From JBQTKD01 sp052386455 (GTDB taxonomy: Bacteria > Actinomycetota > Actinomycetes > Sporichthyales > Sporichthyaceae), in contig JBQTKD010000042.1 in assembly GCA_052386455.1 (NCBI GenBank), positions 3,123 to 67,122 on the forward strand: a DNA stretch of 64,000 nt, given 5' to 3'. Both the position numbers and the translations under genes were made by a program. The notes beneath the pieces are model-generated. The model had not been told where the DNA came from, did not search any database, and was given only the letters and a program-made list of their open reading frames with translations. Each line of letters starts with the position of its first letter. The stretch's first letter is position 1. Positions 48,367 to 58,800 of this stretch are shown one piece after another.

Positions 48367-50656
48367 AGCTCGAACCCTTCCCGGGCGTTGCCTTGAAGCG
48401 CCGCAGGCGCTGGCTGTTGGTCACGACGAACACGGAACTGAACGCCATGGCCACGCCGGCGAGCAGGGGGTTGAGCAGGCCGGCGGCGGCCAGTGGCAGG
48501 GCGGCGACGTTGTAGGCGAAGGCCCAGAACAGGTTGCCCTTGATAGTTGCCAGGGTGCGCCGAGCCAGGCGGATCGCGTCGGCGGCGGCGCGCAGGTCGC
48601 CGCGCACCAGCGTCAGATCGCTGGCCGCGATGGCCGCGTCGGTGCCGGTGCCCATCGCCAGGCCGAGGTCGGCCTGCACCAGGGCGGCGGCGTCGTTGAC
48701 GCCGTCGCCGACCATCGCAACGACCCGTCCTTCGGCTTGCAGTCGCTTGACGGTCTCGACCTTCTGCTCGGGCAGGACCTCGGCGATCACCTCCTCGATC
48801 CCGACGGCCTTGGCGACGGCTGCGGCGTTGCGAGCGTTGTCACCGGTGAGCAGCACCGGACGCAGTCCGAGCCGCTTGAACTCCGCAACCGCCTGCGCCG
48901 AGGTCTCCTTGACGGTGTCGGACACGACCAACACGCCGCGCACCTGCCCGTCCCAGCCGACCCACACCGGGCTCTGCCCGGCCGATTCCGCAGCCTCCGA
49001 GGCGTCGATCAGTCCCTGCGGGGTGTGCTGGGACCACTGCTCGGCCAGCCACGCACGGCGCCCGACGACGACCGCGTGGTCCTCGACGACGCCGGCCACC
49101 CCGCGGCCCTCGGTGGTGCGAAAGTCCTCGACACCGGGCAGGTCGCCGAGTTCGCGGGCGGCGTCGACGACGGCGCGCGCGATCGGGTGCTCGGAGGCGT
49201 CCTCCAGCGCGCCCGCCAGGCGCAGCACCTCTCCGGGAGCGGTGCTTTCGACGGCGAACACCTCGACCAGGCTCATCCGCCCGGCGGTGACGGTCCCGGT
49301 CTTGTCCAGCACGATCGTGTCCACCCGCCGGGTGCTCTCCAGCACCTCCGGACCCTTGATCAGGATGCCCAGTTGCGCGCCGCGGCCAGTGCCGACCAGC
49401 AGCGCGGTGGGCGTGGCCAGGCCCAGCGCGCACGGGCAGGCGATGATCAAGACCGCGACGGCGGCGGTGAAGGCCGCCGCGGCGCCCGATCCGTTGCCCA
49501 GCCAGAAGCCGAGGGTCGCGACGGCCAGACCGATCACCAGGGGCACGAACACGCCGGACACGGTGTCGGCCAGACGCTGCACGGCGGCCTTGCCCGTCTG
49601 CGCCTGCTCGACCAGGTGCGCGATCTGCGCGAGCTGGGTGTCCGCGCCGACCCGGTGCGCCTTCACGACCAGTCGTCCGCCGGCGTTCACGCATCCGCCG
49701 GTCACGGGAGAACCGGGACCGACCTCCACCGGCACCGATTCCCCGGTCAGCATGGACTCGTCCACGGCCGAGGTGCCCGAGACGACGACGCCATCGGTGG
49801 CGATCTTCTCGCCCGGCCGCACGACGAATTCCTTACCGACCGTCAGATCGTCGATGGAGATGCGCTTTTCGGCCCCGTCGACGAGAACGGCGACGTCCTT
49901 GGCGCCGAGGTTCAGCAGCGCCCGCAGCGCCGCACCGGACCGGCGCCGGGAGCGGGCCTCGAAGTAGCGGCCCGCCAGCAGCGCGGTGGTCAGGACGGCG
50001 GCGACCTCGAGGTAGATCTCGTGCGCACCGGCACCGCGTTCGGGCACGAGGGTGAAGCTCATCGTCATTCCCGGCGTGCCCGCGTCGCCGAACAGCAGCG
50101 CCCACAGCGACCACCCGAACGCGGCGGCGACGCCGACGCTGATCAGGGTGTCCATGGTCGCGGCGCCATGGCGCAGGTTGACCCACGCGGCGCGGTGGAA
50201 GGGCAGCGCGCCCCACACCGCGATCGGGGCAGTCAGTACCAGGGCGATCCACTGCCAGAACTCGAACTGCAGCGGCGGCGCCATCGCGAGCACCACGACG
50301 GGGAGCGCGAGGACCTCGGTGACGATCAGGCGTTGCCGCAGTTGGGCGGTGGAGTCGTCCTCGGTCGGCTGCGCTGCGGCCCGCTCCGGTTCGGTGGAGG
50401 CGGCTGGCCGGGGGAGCGCAGCGGTGTAGCCGGCCTCGGCGACCGCGGCGATCAGATCCTCGGTGCGCACGGTCGCCGGGAAGTGCACGGTGGCCTTCTC
50501 GGTGGCGTAGTTGACGCTGGCGAGCACGCCGTCGAGTTTGTTCAGCCGCTTCTCGACCCGTCGCGCGCAGGAGGCGCAGGTCATGCCGCCGATGGACAGG
50601 TCGACGGTCCGCTCGTCCCTCGGAGATCGGCCGGTGGGCAGGGCAAGGGTGCTCAC
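48338..50656 (-). CDS. copA: Copper-translocating P1B-type ATPase
   Basis: A 772-aa heavy-metal P-type ATPase. The N-terminal HMA domain has GMTCASC (C27, C30). The membrane CPC motif lies in IIACPCALGLATP, followed by phosphorylation site DKTGT and the hinge GDGVND. Eight transmembrane helices match the family. CPC with the HMA domain indicates Cu(I) export. ATG 50656 lies 13 bases after the secreted protein gene, and the CsoR-like operators at 51610-51649 probably control both. Confidence 0.93.
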   Translation of the reverse strand: MSTLALPTGRSPRDERTVDLSIGGMTCASCARRVEKRLNKLDGVLASVNYATEKATVHFPATVRTEDLIAAVAEAGYTAALPRPAASTEPERAAAQPTEDDSTAQLRQRLIVTEVLALPVVVLAMAPPLQFEFWQWIALVLTAPIAVWGALPFHRAAWVNLRHGAATMDTLISVGVAAAFGWSLWALLFGDAGTPGMTMSFTLVPERGAGAHEIYLEVAAVLTTALLAGRYFEARSRRRSGAALRALLNLGAKDVAVLVDGAEKRISIDDLTVGKEFVVRPGEKIATDGVVVSGTSAVDESMLTGESVPVEVGPGSPVTGGCVNAGGRLVVKAHRVGADTQLAQIAHLVEQAQTGKAAVQRLADTVSGVFVPLVIGLAVATLGFWLGNGSGAAAAFTAAVAVLIIACPCALGLATPTALLVGTGRGAQLGILIKGPEVLESTRRVDTIVLDKTGTVTAGRMSLVEVFAVESTAPGEVLRLAGALEDASEHPIARAVVDAARELGDLPGVEDFRTTEGRGVAGVVEDHAVVVGRRAWLAEQWSQHTPQGLIDASEAAESAGQSPVWVGWDGQVRGVLVVSDTVKETSAQAVAEFKRLGLRPVLLTGDNARNAAAVAKAVGIEEVIAEVLPEQKVETVKRLQAEGRVVAMVGDGVNDAAALVQADLGLAMGTGTDAAIAASDLTLVRGDLRAAADAIRLARRTLATIKGNLFWAFAYNVAALPLAAAGLLNPLLAGVAMAFSSVFVVTNSQRLRRFKATPGKGSSFRDRCTPAG

Positions 50657-50669
50657 GGGCGTCTCCTTT

Positions 50670-51587
50670 TCAGTGTCCGCCGTGCCCGCCGGTGGGTGCG
50701 GCGGGCACGGCGGGCGACAGCGCCGCGCCGGCCGGTACGTCGACTGTGAACTCGGCGGTCCGCACGGCGCCGGCGTGGGCGAAGTTCAGGAACAGCCGGT
50801 ACCGCCCGGCGGTGGGGAACGTGGTTGCGAAGCGCACGTCCGGCCCGCCGACCGTCCCGGCGGCGGAGTCGATGGCGGGATGGGTGTGCAGGTAGGCCAG
50901 ATCGCCCGCGCGCAGCGCCACCAGGTGCCCGAAGGCGGCGAGGTGGGGCTCGAGGTCGGCGACCGGAACGCCACTACGGCGCACGGTGAACGTCATCTCC
51001 GTCTCGGCACCGGCCCGCGGCGTTCCCGCGAGGGAAACCTCGTAACCCTCGTTCGACCACGTGGTCGACGGCGCGGGCATGTCGACCGGCTGGAAGTCGC
51101 CTGGAACGGCGAGGTCCGCGCCCAGGGTGAGGACCTGCCCGCCCAACGCGGCGGGTGCGAAGTCGGCGAAGGCGCGATAGACCCCTGCCGCCGCGAGGTT
51201 GGCCGGCACCGTCCACGTGCCCTCGGCGCTGCGTTCGGGATGCAGATGTTGGAAACCGGAGAAGTCGCGGCGCACGAGGATCAGGTGCATCTCCTTCTCT
51301 TGGGTCGCCGTGTACTCGCGCACCGGGTTGCCGTCGGGCCCGGCGACGACGAAGGACACCTCGATCGCCTCGCCCGCACTCGGCGTGACGTCGGCCAGGC
51401 GCAGCGCATAGCCTCGGTCGGCACTGGCCAGGCCGGGCAACAGGGCAGCTGCCGCCGGGGCCGGGTCGGGTGCGACCGGCGCGGTAATCGCCGGAGTGCG
51501 GTTGCCGACCACGCCCAGGCCGAAGGCGGCGGCGAACGCGACGGCGAGTGCGGCACCGAAAACCCCGAGCTTTGCCTGCACGTTCAT
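50670..51587 (-). CDS. Secreted copper-associated protein
   Basis: A 305-aa exported protein with an N-terminal hydrophobic helix (about residues 7-27) and beta-rich remainder. His residues gather in FQHLHPERSAEG and YLHTHPAID, and at the C-terminus GGHGGH. These could bind metal. I do not recognise a catalytic motif. It is first in the copA operon behind two CsoR-type operators, which supports a role in extracellular copper handling. Confidence 0.7.
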   Translation of the reverse strand: MNVQAKLGVFGAALAVAFAAAFGLGVVGNRTPAITAPVAPDPAPAAAALLPGLASADRGYALRLADVTPSAGEAIEVSFVVAGPDGNPVREYTATQEKEMHLILVRRDFSGFQHLHPERSAEGTWTVPANLAAAGVYRAFADFAPAALGGQVLTLGADLAVPGDFQPVDMPAPSTTWSNEGYEVSLAGTPRAGAETEMTFTVRRSGVPVADLEPHLAAFGHLVALRAGDLAYLHTHPAIDSAAGTVGGPDVRFATTFPTAGRYRLFLNFAHAGAVRTAEFTVDVPAGAALSPAVPAAPTGGHGGH

Positions 51588-51609
51588 CGGGCCGCTCCTC
51601 GCTTCGATG

Positions 51610-51624
51610 TACCCCTCGGGGGTA
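51610..51624. promoter_or_regulatory. CsoR-like copper operator, copy 1
   Basis: TACCCCTCGGGGGTA, a near-palindrome of the CsoR/RicR type, 23 bases upstream of the secreted copper protein start. Confidence 0.75.
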
Positions 51625-51634
51625 TCAACGACGT

Positions 51635-51649
51635 TACCCCGAGGGGGTA
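51635..51649. promoter_or_regulatory. CsoR-like copper operator, copy 2
   Basis: TACCCCGAGGGGGTA, centred 25 bases from copy 1, so the two sites lie about two and a half helical turns apart. The rest of the gap to 51927 holds the promoter region of the divergent ATPase gene. Confidence 0.75.
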
Positions 51650-51832
51650 TTCCTGGCAACTCGATTCGGAACCTCAAGTAGACGCCGTCTTCGGCGCAAC
51701 GCAGTTCCGGCCGGATCGGCTCCAAGCGGGTCGGTCCCGCCCAGGCTTCGCGGCGCGGACCTCTCGATACCTGCACCGGCGCGTGTGCGCAATGTAGATT
51801 ACTTCTTGCGCGGAATGTTGCCTGATCACTGC

Positions 51833-51855
51833 GCGATCTGTAGCCTATAGATCGT
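51833..51855. promoter_or_regulatory. Imperfect inverted repeat before the second DUF4143 gene
   Basis: GCGATCTGTA (51833-51842) and TATAGATCGT (51846-51855) match at eight of ten positions around GCC. A/T-rich, and a possible operator or promoter for the ATPase gene. Confidence 0.35.
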
Positions 51856-51927
51856 GCGCTTTGCAGCTTGCCGCCCCAGTCGACCCGTTGCTGTCGCGCT
51901 GGCTCCCACACCCGCGGACGAGGCGCG

Positions 51928-53181
51928 GTGAAGGGTCGGGCCTATCGGTCCCGCGTCGCCGACACTCAACTGGACGAAGTGTTGGCGGTCATGGGCGCGG
52001 TGGCCATCGAGGGCGTAAAAAGCTGCGGCAAGACCGAGACGGCGCGGCAGCGCGCGCGCAGCGAGGTACTGCTCGACACCGACCCCGAGGCGGCGCGTGC
52101 GGCCGCGGTCGATGCGCGTCTGGTTCTGGACGGAGCGACGCCGCGCCTGCTCGACGAATGGCAACGCCGCCCAGCCCTCTGGGACGCCGTGCGGCGAGCG
52201 GTGGACGAGCGCCCCACACCGGGGCAGTTCATCCTCACCGGATCGGCGACACCTCGCGACGACTTCCCGCGCCACTCGGGTGCCGGCCGCATCGGAGTGC
52301 TTCGAATGCGCACCATGACCCTGAGCGAGCAGACCGTCGTCGCACCCTGGGTCTCCCTCGCCGCCCTGCTGGCCGGCGAGCATCCGCAGCCGGGGCGTTG
52401 TGCGCTGGACTTCGGTGGCTATCTCGAACGACTCGTGATCGGTGGTTGGCCGCAACTGCTCGACGCCTCGGAGCGTTCCGCCCGGCGGTTTCTGGCCGGC
52501 TATGTGGACGCGATCGTCGAGCACGACATTCACGAGGTGTCCGGGACCCGCCGCGATCCACGGCGGGTGCGTCGATTTCTGCACGCCTACGCCCAGCTCA
52601 CCGCTCACCCTGCGACGCTGGCGACGATCGTGGCGCGCGCCGGCGACGCCGATTCCGACGGTCTGTCACGCTTCGCGGCGCAGCCGTATCTGGATGCTCT
52701 GCGGCGAATGATGGTCGTCGACGAGATCCCGGCCTGGGATCCCGCGCTTCGTTCCTCGACTCGGCTGACCACGACGGAAAAGCGGATGCTCGCCGACCCT
52801 TCGCTGGCCGCCGCACTGTTGCGCGCCTCCACACAGCGGTTGCGCGGCGATCTGAACACCCTGGGGTTCCTTTTCGAGGCGTTGGTCGCGCACGACCTGC
52901 GCGTCTACGCCGAGGCTGCCGACGCCACGCTCTACCACTACCGCGAACGCGACGGGAGGCTCGAGGTCGACCTGATCGTCGAAGCCACGGACGGCACCTG
53001 GATTGGCGTCGAGGTCAAGCTCGGCACCGAGGCCGAGGACAGCGCTGCCGCTTCGCTGCGGCGCCTGGCCGAGCGGGTGCCCGCACCTCCCGCGGCCCTG
53101 CTGATCCTCACCACCGGCGCGTACGCCTACCGCCGCGAGGACGGAGTGTGGGTGCTTCCCCTGGGCGCCGTCGGTCCCTGA
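51928..53181 (+). CDS. AAA ATPase with DUF4143 domain (second copy)
   Basis: A 417-aa ATPase distantly related to the product of 18514-19659. Walker A is GVKSCGKT (29-36), with RRAVDERPTPGQFILTGSAT in the sensor region and DGRLEVDLIVEATDGTWIGVEVK in the C-terminal nuclease-like part. GTG 51928 is a reasoned guess; an in-frame ATG at 51868 would add 20 residues without known motifs. It sits between two halves of a copper gene group next to a broken transporter, suggesting insertion. Confidence 0.8.
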   Translation: MKGRAYRSRVADTQLDEVLAVMGAVAIEGVKSCGKTETARQRARSEVLLDTDPEAARAAAVDARLVLDGATPRLLDEWQRRPALWDAVRRAVDERPTPGQFILTGSATPRDDFPRHSGAGRIGVLRMRTMTLSEQTVVAPWVSLAALLAGEHPQPGRCALDFGGYLERLVIGGWPQLLDASERSARRFLAGYVDAIVEHDIHEVSGTRRDPRRVRRFLHAYAQLTAHPATLATIVARAGDADSDGLSRFAAQPYLDALRRMMVVDEIPAWDPALRSSTRLTTTEKRMLADPSLAAALLRASTQRLRGDLNTLGFLFEALVAHDLRVYAEAADATLYHYRERDGRLEVDLIVEATDGTWIGVEVKLGTEAEDSAAASLRRLAERVPAPPAALLILTTGAYAYRREDGVWVLPLGAVGP

Positions 53182-53345
53182 CGAGAGAGTGGTTCCTCGG
53201 GTCGCCGACCCGGCCGTAGTTGGAATGGCCGTAGGGGCCGCCGCCGAACCGGGCCCCGCCCGCGCCGGCCCTGCCCGAGTTCATCGGGCAGGTCTTGTTG
53301 CGGGGGTCGTTGGAGGCGTCGTAGCCGGGGTCGTTGACCTCGGCG
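53182..53345 (-). other. Coding-like fragment of unknown origin
   Basis: On the minus strand, one frame shows almost only C or G in third positions (VNDPGYDASNDPRNKTCPMN and beyond) yet has no start of its own and runs into the end of the ATPase gene. Upstream, the MFS fragment uses a different frame. It is either a frameshifted tail of that gene or the end of a lost gene. The region is otherwise without an assigned gene. Confidence 0.4.
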
Positions 53346-54020
53346 ACGGGGTGTCGCCGGAGGGCTGTGGGGCCATGCGATCGCCATGGCGGCGGGGCGC
53401 GGCGTCGGGCAGGTGCCCGGCGCGAACCAGGGCGAACAGGGCGAGGACGCCGAAGGCGCCGACGGCGGCCAGGACCGACCACACCAGCCACGGCCAACCG
53501 CGAGAGGCGCCGGCGTCCCACACCAGACCGGTGCCGAGGTTGCCCAGGGTGATCCCGATCCCGGCGACGGTGTTGTAGAGGCCGTAGTGCGTGGCGACCA
53601 GGCGGTCCCCGGCCAGGCTCACGATCGTGTCCATCTCGAACGGGTAGGCCAGCACGGTGCCCAGGGCCAGCAGCACGGCCGCCGCGGCCAGCGGAAGCAG
53701 CGCCGCGACCGTGCGCATCGGGCCGCCGCCGGCGCGGTCCGGCGGAATCCAGGCGAAGGCCAGCAGCGGCAGGAACGCCGTGGCCATCAGGCCCACGCCC
53801 AGGCCCACGGCCCACGCGGCCGCGTAGCGGGCCCGCGCCCACGCCGCGACGCGCACCTGTGCGAACACCGCGATCGCCCCGGAGAGCACGAACACCAGCG
53901 CCGAACCGAGCGCGGCCTCGGCGCCGAGCACGCGGGCGGCCTGCAGGGGCAGCGCGAGGTAGACCTGCTGGGACAACACGTAGGAGGCGCTCATCGCCAG
54001 GGAGCCGCCGGTGCGGCAAA
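53281..54020 (-). pseudogene. C-terminal half of an MFS transporter
   Basis: About 245 residues with five to six hydrophobic helices (YVLSQQVYLALPLQAARVLG; later NLGTGLVWDAG) match the second half of a drug-type MFS transporter. The first half is absent. The open frame begins with unrelated residues near 54054 and lacks a ribosome site. It is probably a deletion remnant beside the ATPase gene. Confidence 0.7.
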
Positions 54021-54105
54021 CTTTCGTCGACCCGAGACGATCTCGGATCGGCAACCCGCCTGACGCCCAGGCATTCGGCCGATGCCAATGGTGCCGATGC
54101 GCGCG

Positions 54106-54324
54106 TCAAGGCGCGACGAGTGCCGCGCGGTACCCCTCGGCCTCGATGGCCGCGATCACGTCGGTGGGCGTCGCGCCGGTGCCGTCGAGTTCGACGACGG
54201 TGCGCTCGGTCCGGGTGTCGGTGTGCGAGCGGCGCACGCCCGCCAGGTCTTCGACGGCCTCGTCGATCAACATTCCGCAGGAGGCGCAGTGCATGCCGGT
54301 GACGGCGAGCACGAAGCTGCTCAT
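54106..54324 (-). CDS. CopZ-like heavy-metal chaperone
   Basis: A 72-aa HMA-domain protein with GMHCASC (C13, C16) that binds Cu(I) and passes it to exporters. Its length is the single-domain norm. ATG 54324 overlaps the stop of the upstream gene (ATGA), so they are coupled. Confidence 0.88.
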   Translation of the reverse strand: MSSFVLAVTGMHCASCGMLIDEAVEDLAGVRRSHTDTRTERTVVELDGTGATPTDVIAAIEAEGYRAALVAP

Positions 54325-55331
54325 GGGGTGCCCCCGAAGACGATCCGGCCGGTGTACATGCCCATGCCGCACGTGTAGCGCAGGGTCCCCTCCACTGGTT
54401 CGCCGAGGTCGACGGTGGTGGTACCGGTTTCGGGCAGGACCTGCTGGATGCCTCGGCTGGCGACCACGAAGGCGCGGGTGCAGCCGTTGGTGCCCGCGGT
54501 GACCAGTTCCAGGCGGGTAGGAAGTCCGGGCTTGGCCTGCACCGCCGCCGGGGCGTACCCGCCGTCCTGCACCGCCAGGCGGATCACCTGGGTGCCGTCG
54601 GGCAGGTGGCGCACCGCCGCCTGCGAATCGGCGGCCGACACCGCGGCGTCCGAGCCGCGGGGGCCCCAGTCGCCGAGGGTGAGTGCGGAGTTGACCGTCC
54701 ACGCGGCGACGGCCAGCACAACCAGGCCGGTGGCGATCGACAGCCTGCCCTGCATGGCCCGGGTGGAGGCGCGCAGCAGGAAACCGACGATCGCGAACAG
54801 CGGCACGGTGCCGAGCACGAAGCCGACCATCACCGCGGCGCCGGCGAGCACCGAACCGGAGGTGATCGCCAGCAGCCAGACGCTCAGCGTCACCCCGCAG
54901 GGCAGCAATACGGTGAGGAAGCCGAGGATTGCCGGGGTGGTGGCGGCCTGCGAGCGGGCGCTGGTGCGCACCCGCCGCGTCCACGCCTCCGGTGCGCGCG
55001 GGGTCAGGCCGCGCACGGCCTTCACGCCAAGCATGTCCAGGGCGAAGACCACCATGAGGCCCGCCGCGGCGAGCAGCAGGACCGCGCGAGTGCGCGGGCT
55101 GGGCTGCGCGGCTGCACCGATCGCCCCGAACACGGCGCCGAGGATCGTGTGCGAGACGAGCTTCGCCGACAGGAAAGCGGTGAGCGGCGCTGCCGCCCGT
55201 CCCGCAGCGGCTGCTGCGCTGCGCCGGCCGAGGGCGCCCGCGAGCAACCCACCCTGTACGGCGGCGCACGACGCGCCGCCGGCGATCGCGCCGGCGGCCA
55301 CGCCGGTGAAGAACAACGAGACAGCGGACAT
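54321..55331 (-). CDS. TauE/SafE-like membrane protein fused to a cupredoxin domain
   Basis: A 336-aa protein. Roughly six membrane helices (residues about 5-225) resemble UreH/TauE-type transporters and contain GGASCAAVQGGLLAG and VLLPCGVTLSVWLL, with cysteines in the membrane part. After a linker, the C-terminal 95 residues look like a cupredoxin (VIRLAVQDGGYAPAAVQAKPG; end RYTCGMGMYTGRI) with a Cys and Met ligands. Such fusions occur in copper-handling loci. Start ATG 55331. Confidence 0.8.
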   Translation of the reverse strand: MSAVSLFFTGVAAGAIAGGASCAAVQGGLLAGALGRRSAAAAAGRAAAPLTAFLSAKLVSHTILGAVFGAIGAAAQPSPRTRAVLLLAAAGLMVVFALDMLGVKAVRGLTPRAPEAWTRRVRTSARSQAATTPAILGFLTVLLPCGVTLSVWLLAITSGSVLAGAAVMVGFVLGTVPLFAIVGFLLRASTRAMQGRLSIATGLVVLAVAAWTVNSALTLGDWGPRGSDAAVSAADSQAAVRHLPDGTQVIRLAVQDGGYAPAAVQAKPGLPTRLELVTAGTNGCTRAFVVASRGIQQVLPETGTTTVDLGEPVEGTLRYTCGMGMYTGRIVFGGTP

Positions 55332-55430
55332 CGGGACCGAGCCCTTCCTGGATCAACGGGTCGCCGCGAAGGGTCGCGCGGCGGGGACGCCAACGGCACC
55401 GACGCGACGAGGCGGCGGTGCGGGTGTCCG

Positions 55431-55862
55431 TTAGACCCGTTGAACGCAGAGCGAGCGCAGATCCGGTGGATGCGGCACGGGTGTCGATCCGGACAGAGCG
55501 GCGAACCGGGGAACGGCCGGGTCCGCGATAACGACGGTCGCGGCCTCCCGGGCGGCGGGCGTCACCACTGCGACCGGAGAAGTCGAGGCACCGGGCATGC
55601 AGTGGACGGCGTGATCGCCTTCGCCGGTGTGCCCGTCGTGACCGTCGAGGGGGTGGGCCGGGCTGGCGGCCTGCACCGGACTCGCCGCTTCCGAGTGCCC
55701 AGTGTGTCCGGCCTGAGCCGCGACCGGAGCGGCGACGTGGGTGCGCTCGGGACCGGAGCCTGCGGCGTCGGCGTGGACCGCGAACCCGAACGCGCAGAAG
55801 AAGACCGCGGCCAGTGCGAGCAGGACCGGCGGCACGGCTGCGAGTCGGATGCGATGGGGCAT
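55431..55862 (-). CDS. Small His-rich secreted protein
   Basis: A 143-aa protein with a signal peptide or anchor (about residues 8-27) and a His-rich middle (GHTGHSE, DGHDGHTGEGDHAVHCM) suited to binding metal. The C-terminus has one Cys. No family assigned. It starts 12 bases after the NRPS-like gene stop on the same strand, so it could be read through from that operon or belong with the copper genes downstream. Confidence 0.65.
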   Translation of the reverse strand: MPHRIRLAAVPPVLLALAAVFFCAFGFAVHADAAGSGPERTHVAAPVAAQAGHTGHSEAASPVQAASPAHPLDGHDGHTGEGDHAVHCMPGASTSPVAVVTPAAREAATVVIADPAVPRFAALSGSTPVPHPPDLRSLCVQRV

Positions 55863-55874
55863 GGCCGTTCGAGG

Positions 55875-58800
55875 TTACCCGGCGCGGCTTGTTTCCACGG
55901 AGCCCTCTGCGGGCGATCTTGCGCGCGCGGTAGAGAGCGCCACCCAGAAGTCCTGGCCGTGGCACGTCCAGCGGTGCTGGGCGACCTCGAGACTGCGTGT
56001 GGTCGGACGGTCGCCCAGCACGGTGGCGTGGACCGGGTCGACGCCGACGGCGATCCGATCCGGCTCGACCGACATGCCCCAGCCGGTGCACTTCAGGACC
56101 GCCTCCTTGATCGTCCAGAGCCGGACGAACAGATCGGCGTGTTCGTCTACCGGGCGGGCGGCGAACAGCAGCGCCTCGGAGTCGGTGAGCGCGAAGCGCG
56201 GGACGTCGAGGCCGAGCGCGCGATCGGTGGGTTCCAGGTCGATCCCGACCCGGTGGGAGCGAGAGATCGCGAGCAGCAGCACGTCGTCGGCGTGCGAGAC
56301 GCCGATCTCGACGTCCATCAGGTGGACCTCGTCGAGAATCAACTTGCCCAGGGGGGTGCGGGCCAGCGGCCAATCCACCGGATCGGTGCCCGGGTCCACC
56401 GTGCTGGTCAGCAGCAGTCGGATCAGCGCGTGCACCGCGACGAATCGCAGCCGGCGTTCGGGTGCCGCGAACTCCTCGGCTTGGCGCTGTTCGGCGGGGC
56501 ACAGCACCTCGAACAGCGGAGCTCGGGCCTCCGCCACCTTGGCGAGGTCGAAGGCGTACACCGAGACCTCCGAGCCGAAGGAGGGCGCGGGCGCGGCGAG
56601 ATCGGCGAGCAGCGACGCGTGCCGTTCGGTGTCGACCACGACAGGTCTGCGGCCGATACGTCTGGCGGGATTGCACCCCCACATCTCGCCCGGGGGAACC
56701 GATTCGCCCTTCATCAGGAAGGAGTGGGCTTCGAGCATCGAGCCGGCTTCCAGCCTCGTGCCGTAGTGGACGAACGCCTTCACGCCAACCGTGGTGCCGT
56801 CGGCGATCTCGATGTGGTCGGCCTTGAAGACGCCGTCCTCGAGGGAGTGGCCCTGGATGTCGACCTGGTTGTTCAGCGTGACGTAGTCGCCGATGGACAG
56901 CAGAGGCCGTTCGCTGACGCCGGCGCCGTCGTCGAAGAGTCGCTTCCCGACGCGCACGCCCGTCGCTCGCCAGGCCCACGCCTTGAACGGCGTGCCGTTG
57001 AAGGCGAAGAACAGTTGCCCGTTGGGCAGCTTCCAGTACAGCTCGTGGCGCCAGAACCGCTCGTCCAAGAGGCTGCACACGCGCGGGCTCAACCGTGCGT
57101 ACCGGGTCGCGACGCGATCCAGCGCCACCCAGAAACCGAGCACGAAGGCCATGAACGACCACGCGGCGAGCACGGTGCCACCGAGGCCGAACTCGTGCGA
57201 GATCGCAGTGGCCAGCGAGAGCCAGCACAACGCCAGGAAGAGCAAGAACCACCGCGAGGCCAGGAAGGCCAGGGCCGTCCGGAGGTTGTGGCGGTTCTTC
57301 GCCCGCAGGAGATCGCGGCGTTCCTCCTCGTCGAACTCCAGGTTCACCGAGGAGTCGCGCGTCACCGAGCGGGGGATGGCGAACGCCGGCGCGCCCAGCA
57401 GGCCCGTGTCGTGCACGACGGCGCCTTCGGTGGGCACGAGTGCGCGGGTGGCGAGCAGGCAGTTGTCGCCGGTGACCGCGGACGCCGGGTAGACGACCTC
57501 GTTGCCCACGTAGCACTGCTCGCCGATGCGGGTGTCGGCCAGCTGAAACGAGGAGGCGGTGTACTCGGTGTTCACGAAGACGATGCCGTCGGACACCATC
57601 GTCCCGGTGCCCACTCGGCACAGCCACGGGAGGTCGTGCCGCTGGGAGATGCCGAAGTTCGACCCCGTCTGCACCACGGGCGCCAGACGGTAGCCGAGAG
57701 CCTGCAGCCAGTAGACGATCGCCGAGCTGTCGCCGAACAGGTACATGAAGAACCGGCTGCTGCTGATCACCGCGATGCGCCGCAGCGCCCAGTAGGCGAA
57801 TCCGTAGAGGGGATAGGTACGGCCGGTCCGCAGGAATGGTCGCATCGCTCGGGTGGAGAGCAGGACCGTTGCCAGGCCGAGGACCAGCAGGGCGGTGAAC
57901 AGCGCGCTGGCGACCACCAGCGCCCCGAGGTAGAACCCGGGGTCGGCGAGTCCAATGCCCGGGGTCGGGTCGACGAGGCGGCGAACGTCGAGGGTCTGGA
58001 CTCGATCCATGACGAGCAGTGCGAGCAGCGTGGCCGCGGGGACGAACAACAGGAGGACGGCAGACAGCTGTGCCACGGCGAAGCGCCCTCGTCGCAATCG
58101 CGTGCACGTCAGTTGCGGGGCCTGCCGTGCGGGGACGTCGACGGGCTGCGCGGGAACGCCGGCGACGCGTTCGCCCGGTCCCACGTGTCGGCCGCGGTGT
58201 AGGGACGACGCCCGATCCAAGCGTGCACCGTCGCCCAGGCTGGTCTCGATGTCCAGGTGGCTGGATTCGCCGACGAACGCGGCGGCGCCGATGTTCACCG
58301 GCCCCGTTTCGATCCAGCCGTCGACGGCGCGGTAGCAGCTGATCGACGCCTTGCGCAGCACGACCGCTCCAGCGCCGACGTGCAGCAGATCCGGGCAGGC
58401 CGGAACGGAGGAGGACTGCAGGAGCGCGCCGGATCCGATCCGTGCGCCGAGCAGGCGCAGGTACCAGACGAACAGCGGAGATCCGGGGAAGGCCGCAAGC
58501 GGGCTGAGCATCATGAGGCGCCGGCTCAGCCAGAACCGGAAGTACCGGCGCCCGTACACCGGGAACTCCTCGGGCCTACTGCGCCCGACCAGCAGCCACT
58601 TGGCGGCCACCGCGAACACGGTGAACCCGGCGAACACCGAAGCGCCGAAAACGCTCGCGCGCTGCCAGGCGTCGACGACGCCGTTGGCGGAGCCGATCCA
58701 GCTCAGGCCCTCGAGCGCGAGGTAGGCCATGGCGACGAACCCAACGCTCAACGTCAGCGCCTGGGCGGCGCCGCAGGCGACATAGGCGGCCTGCGACACC

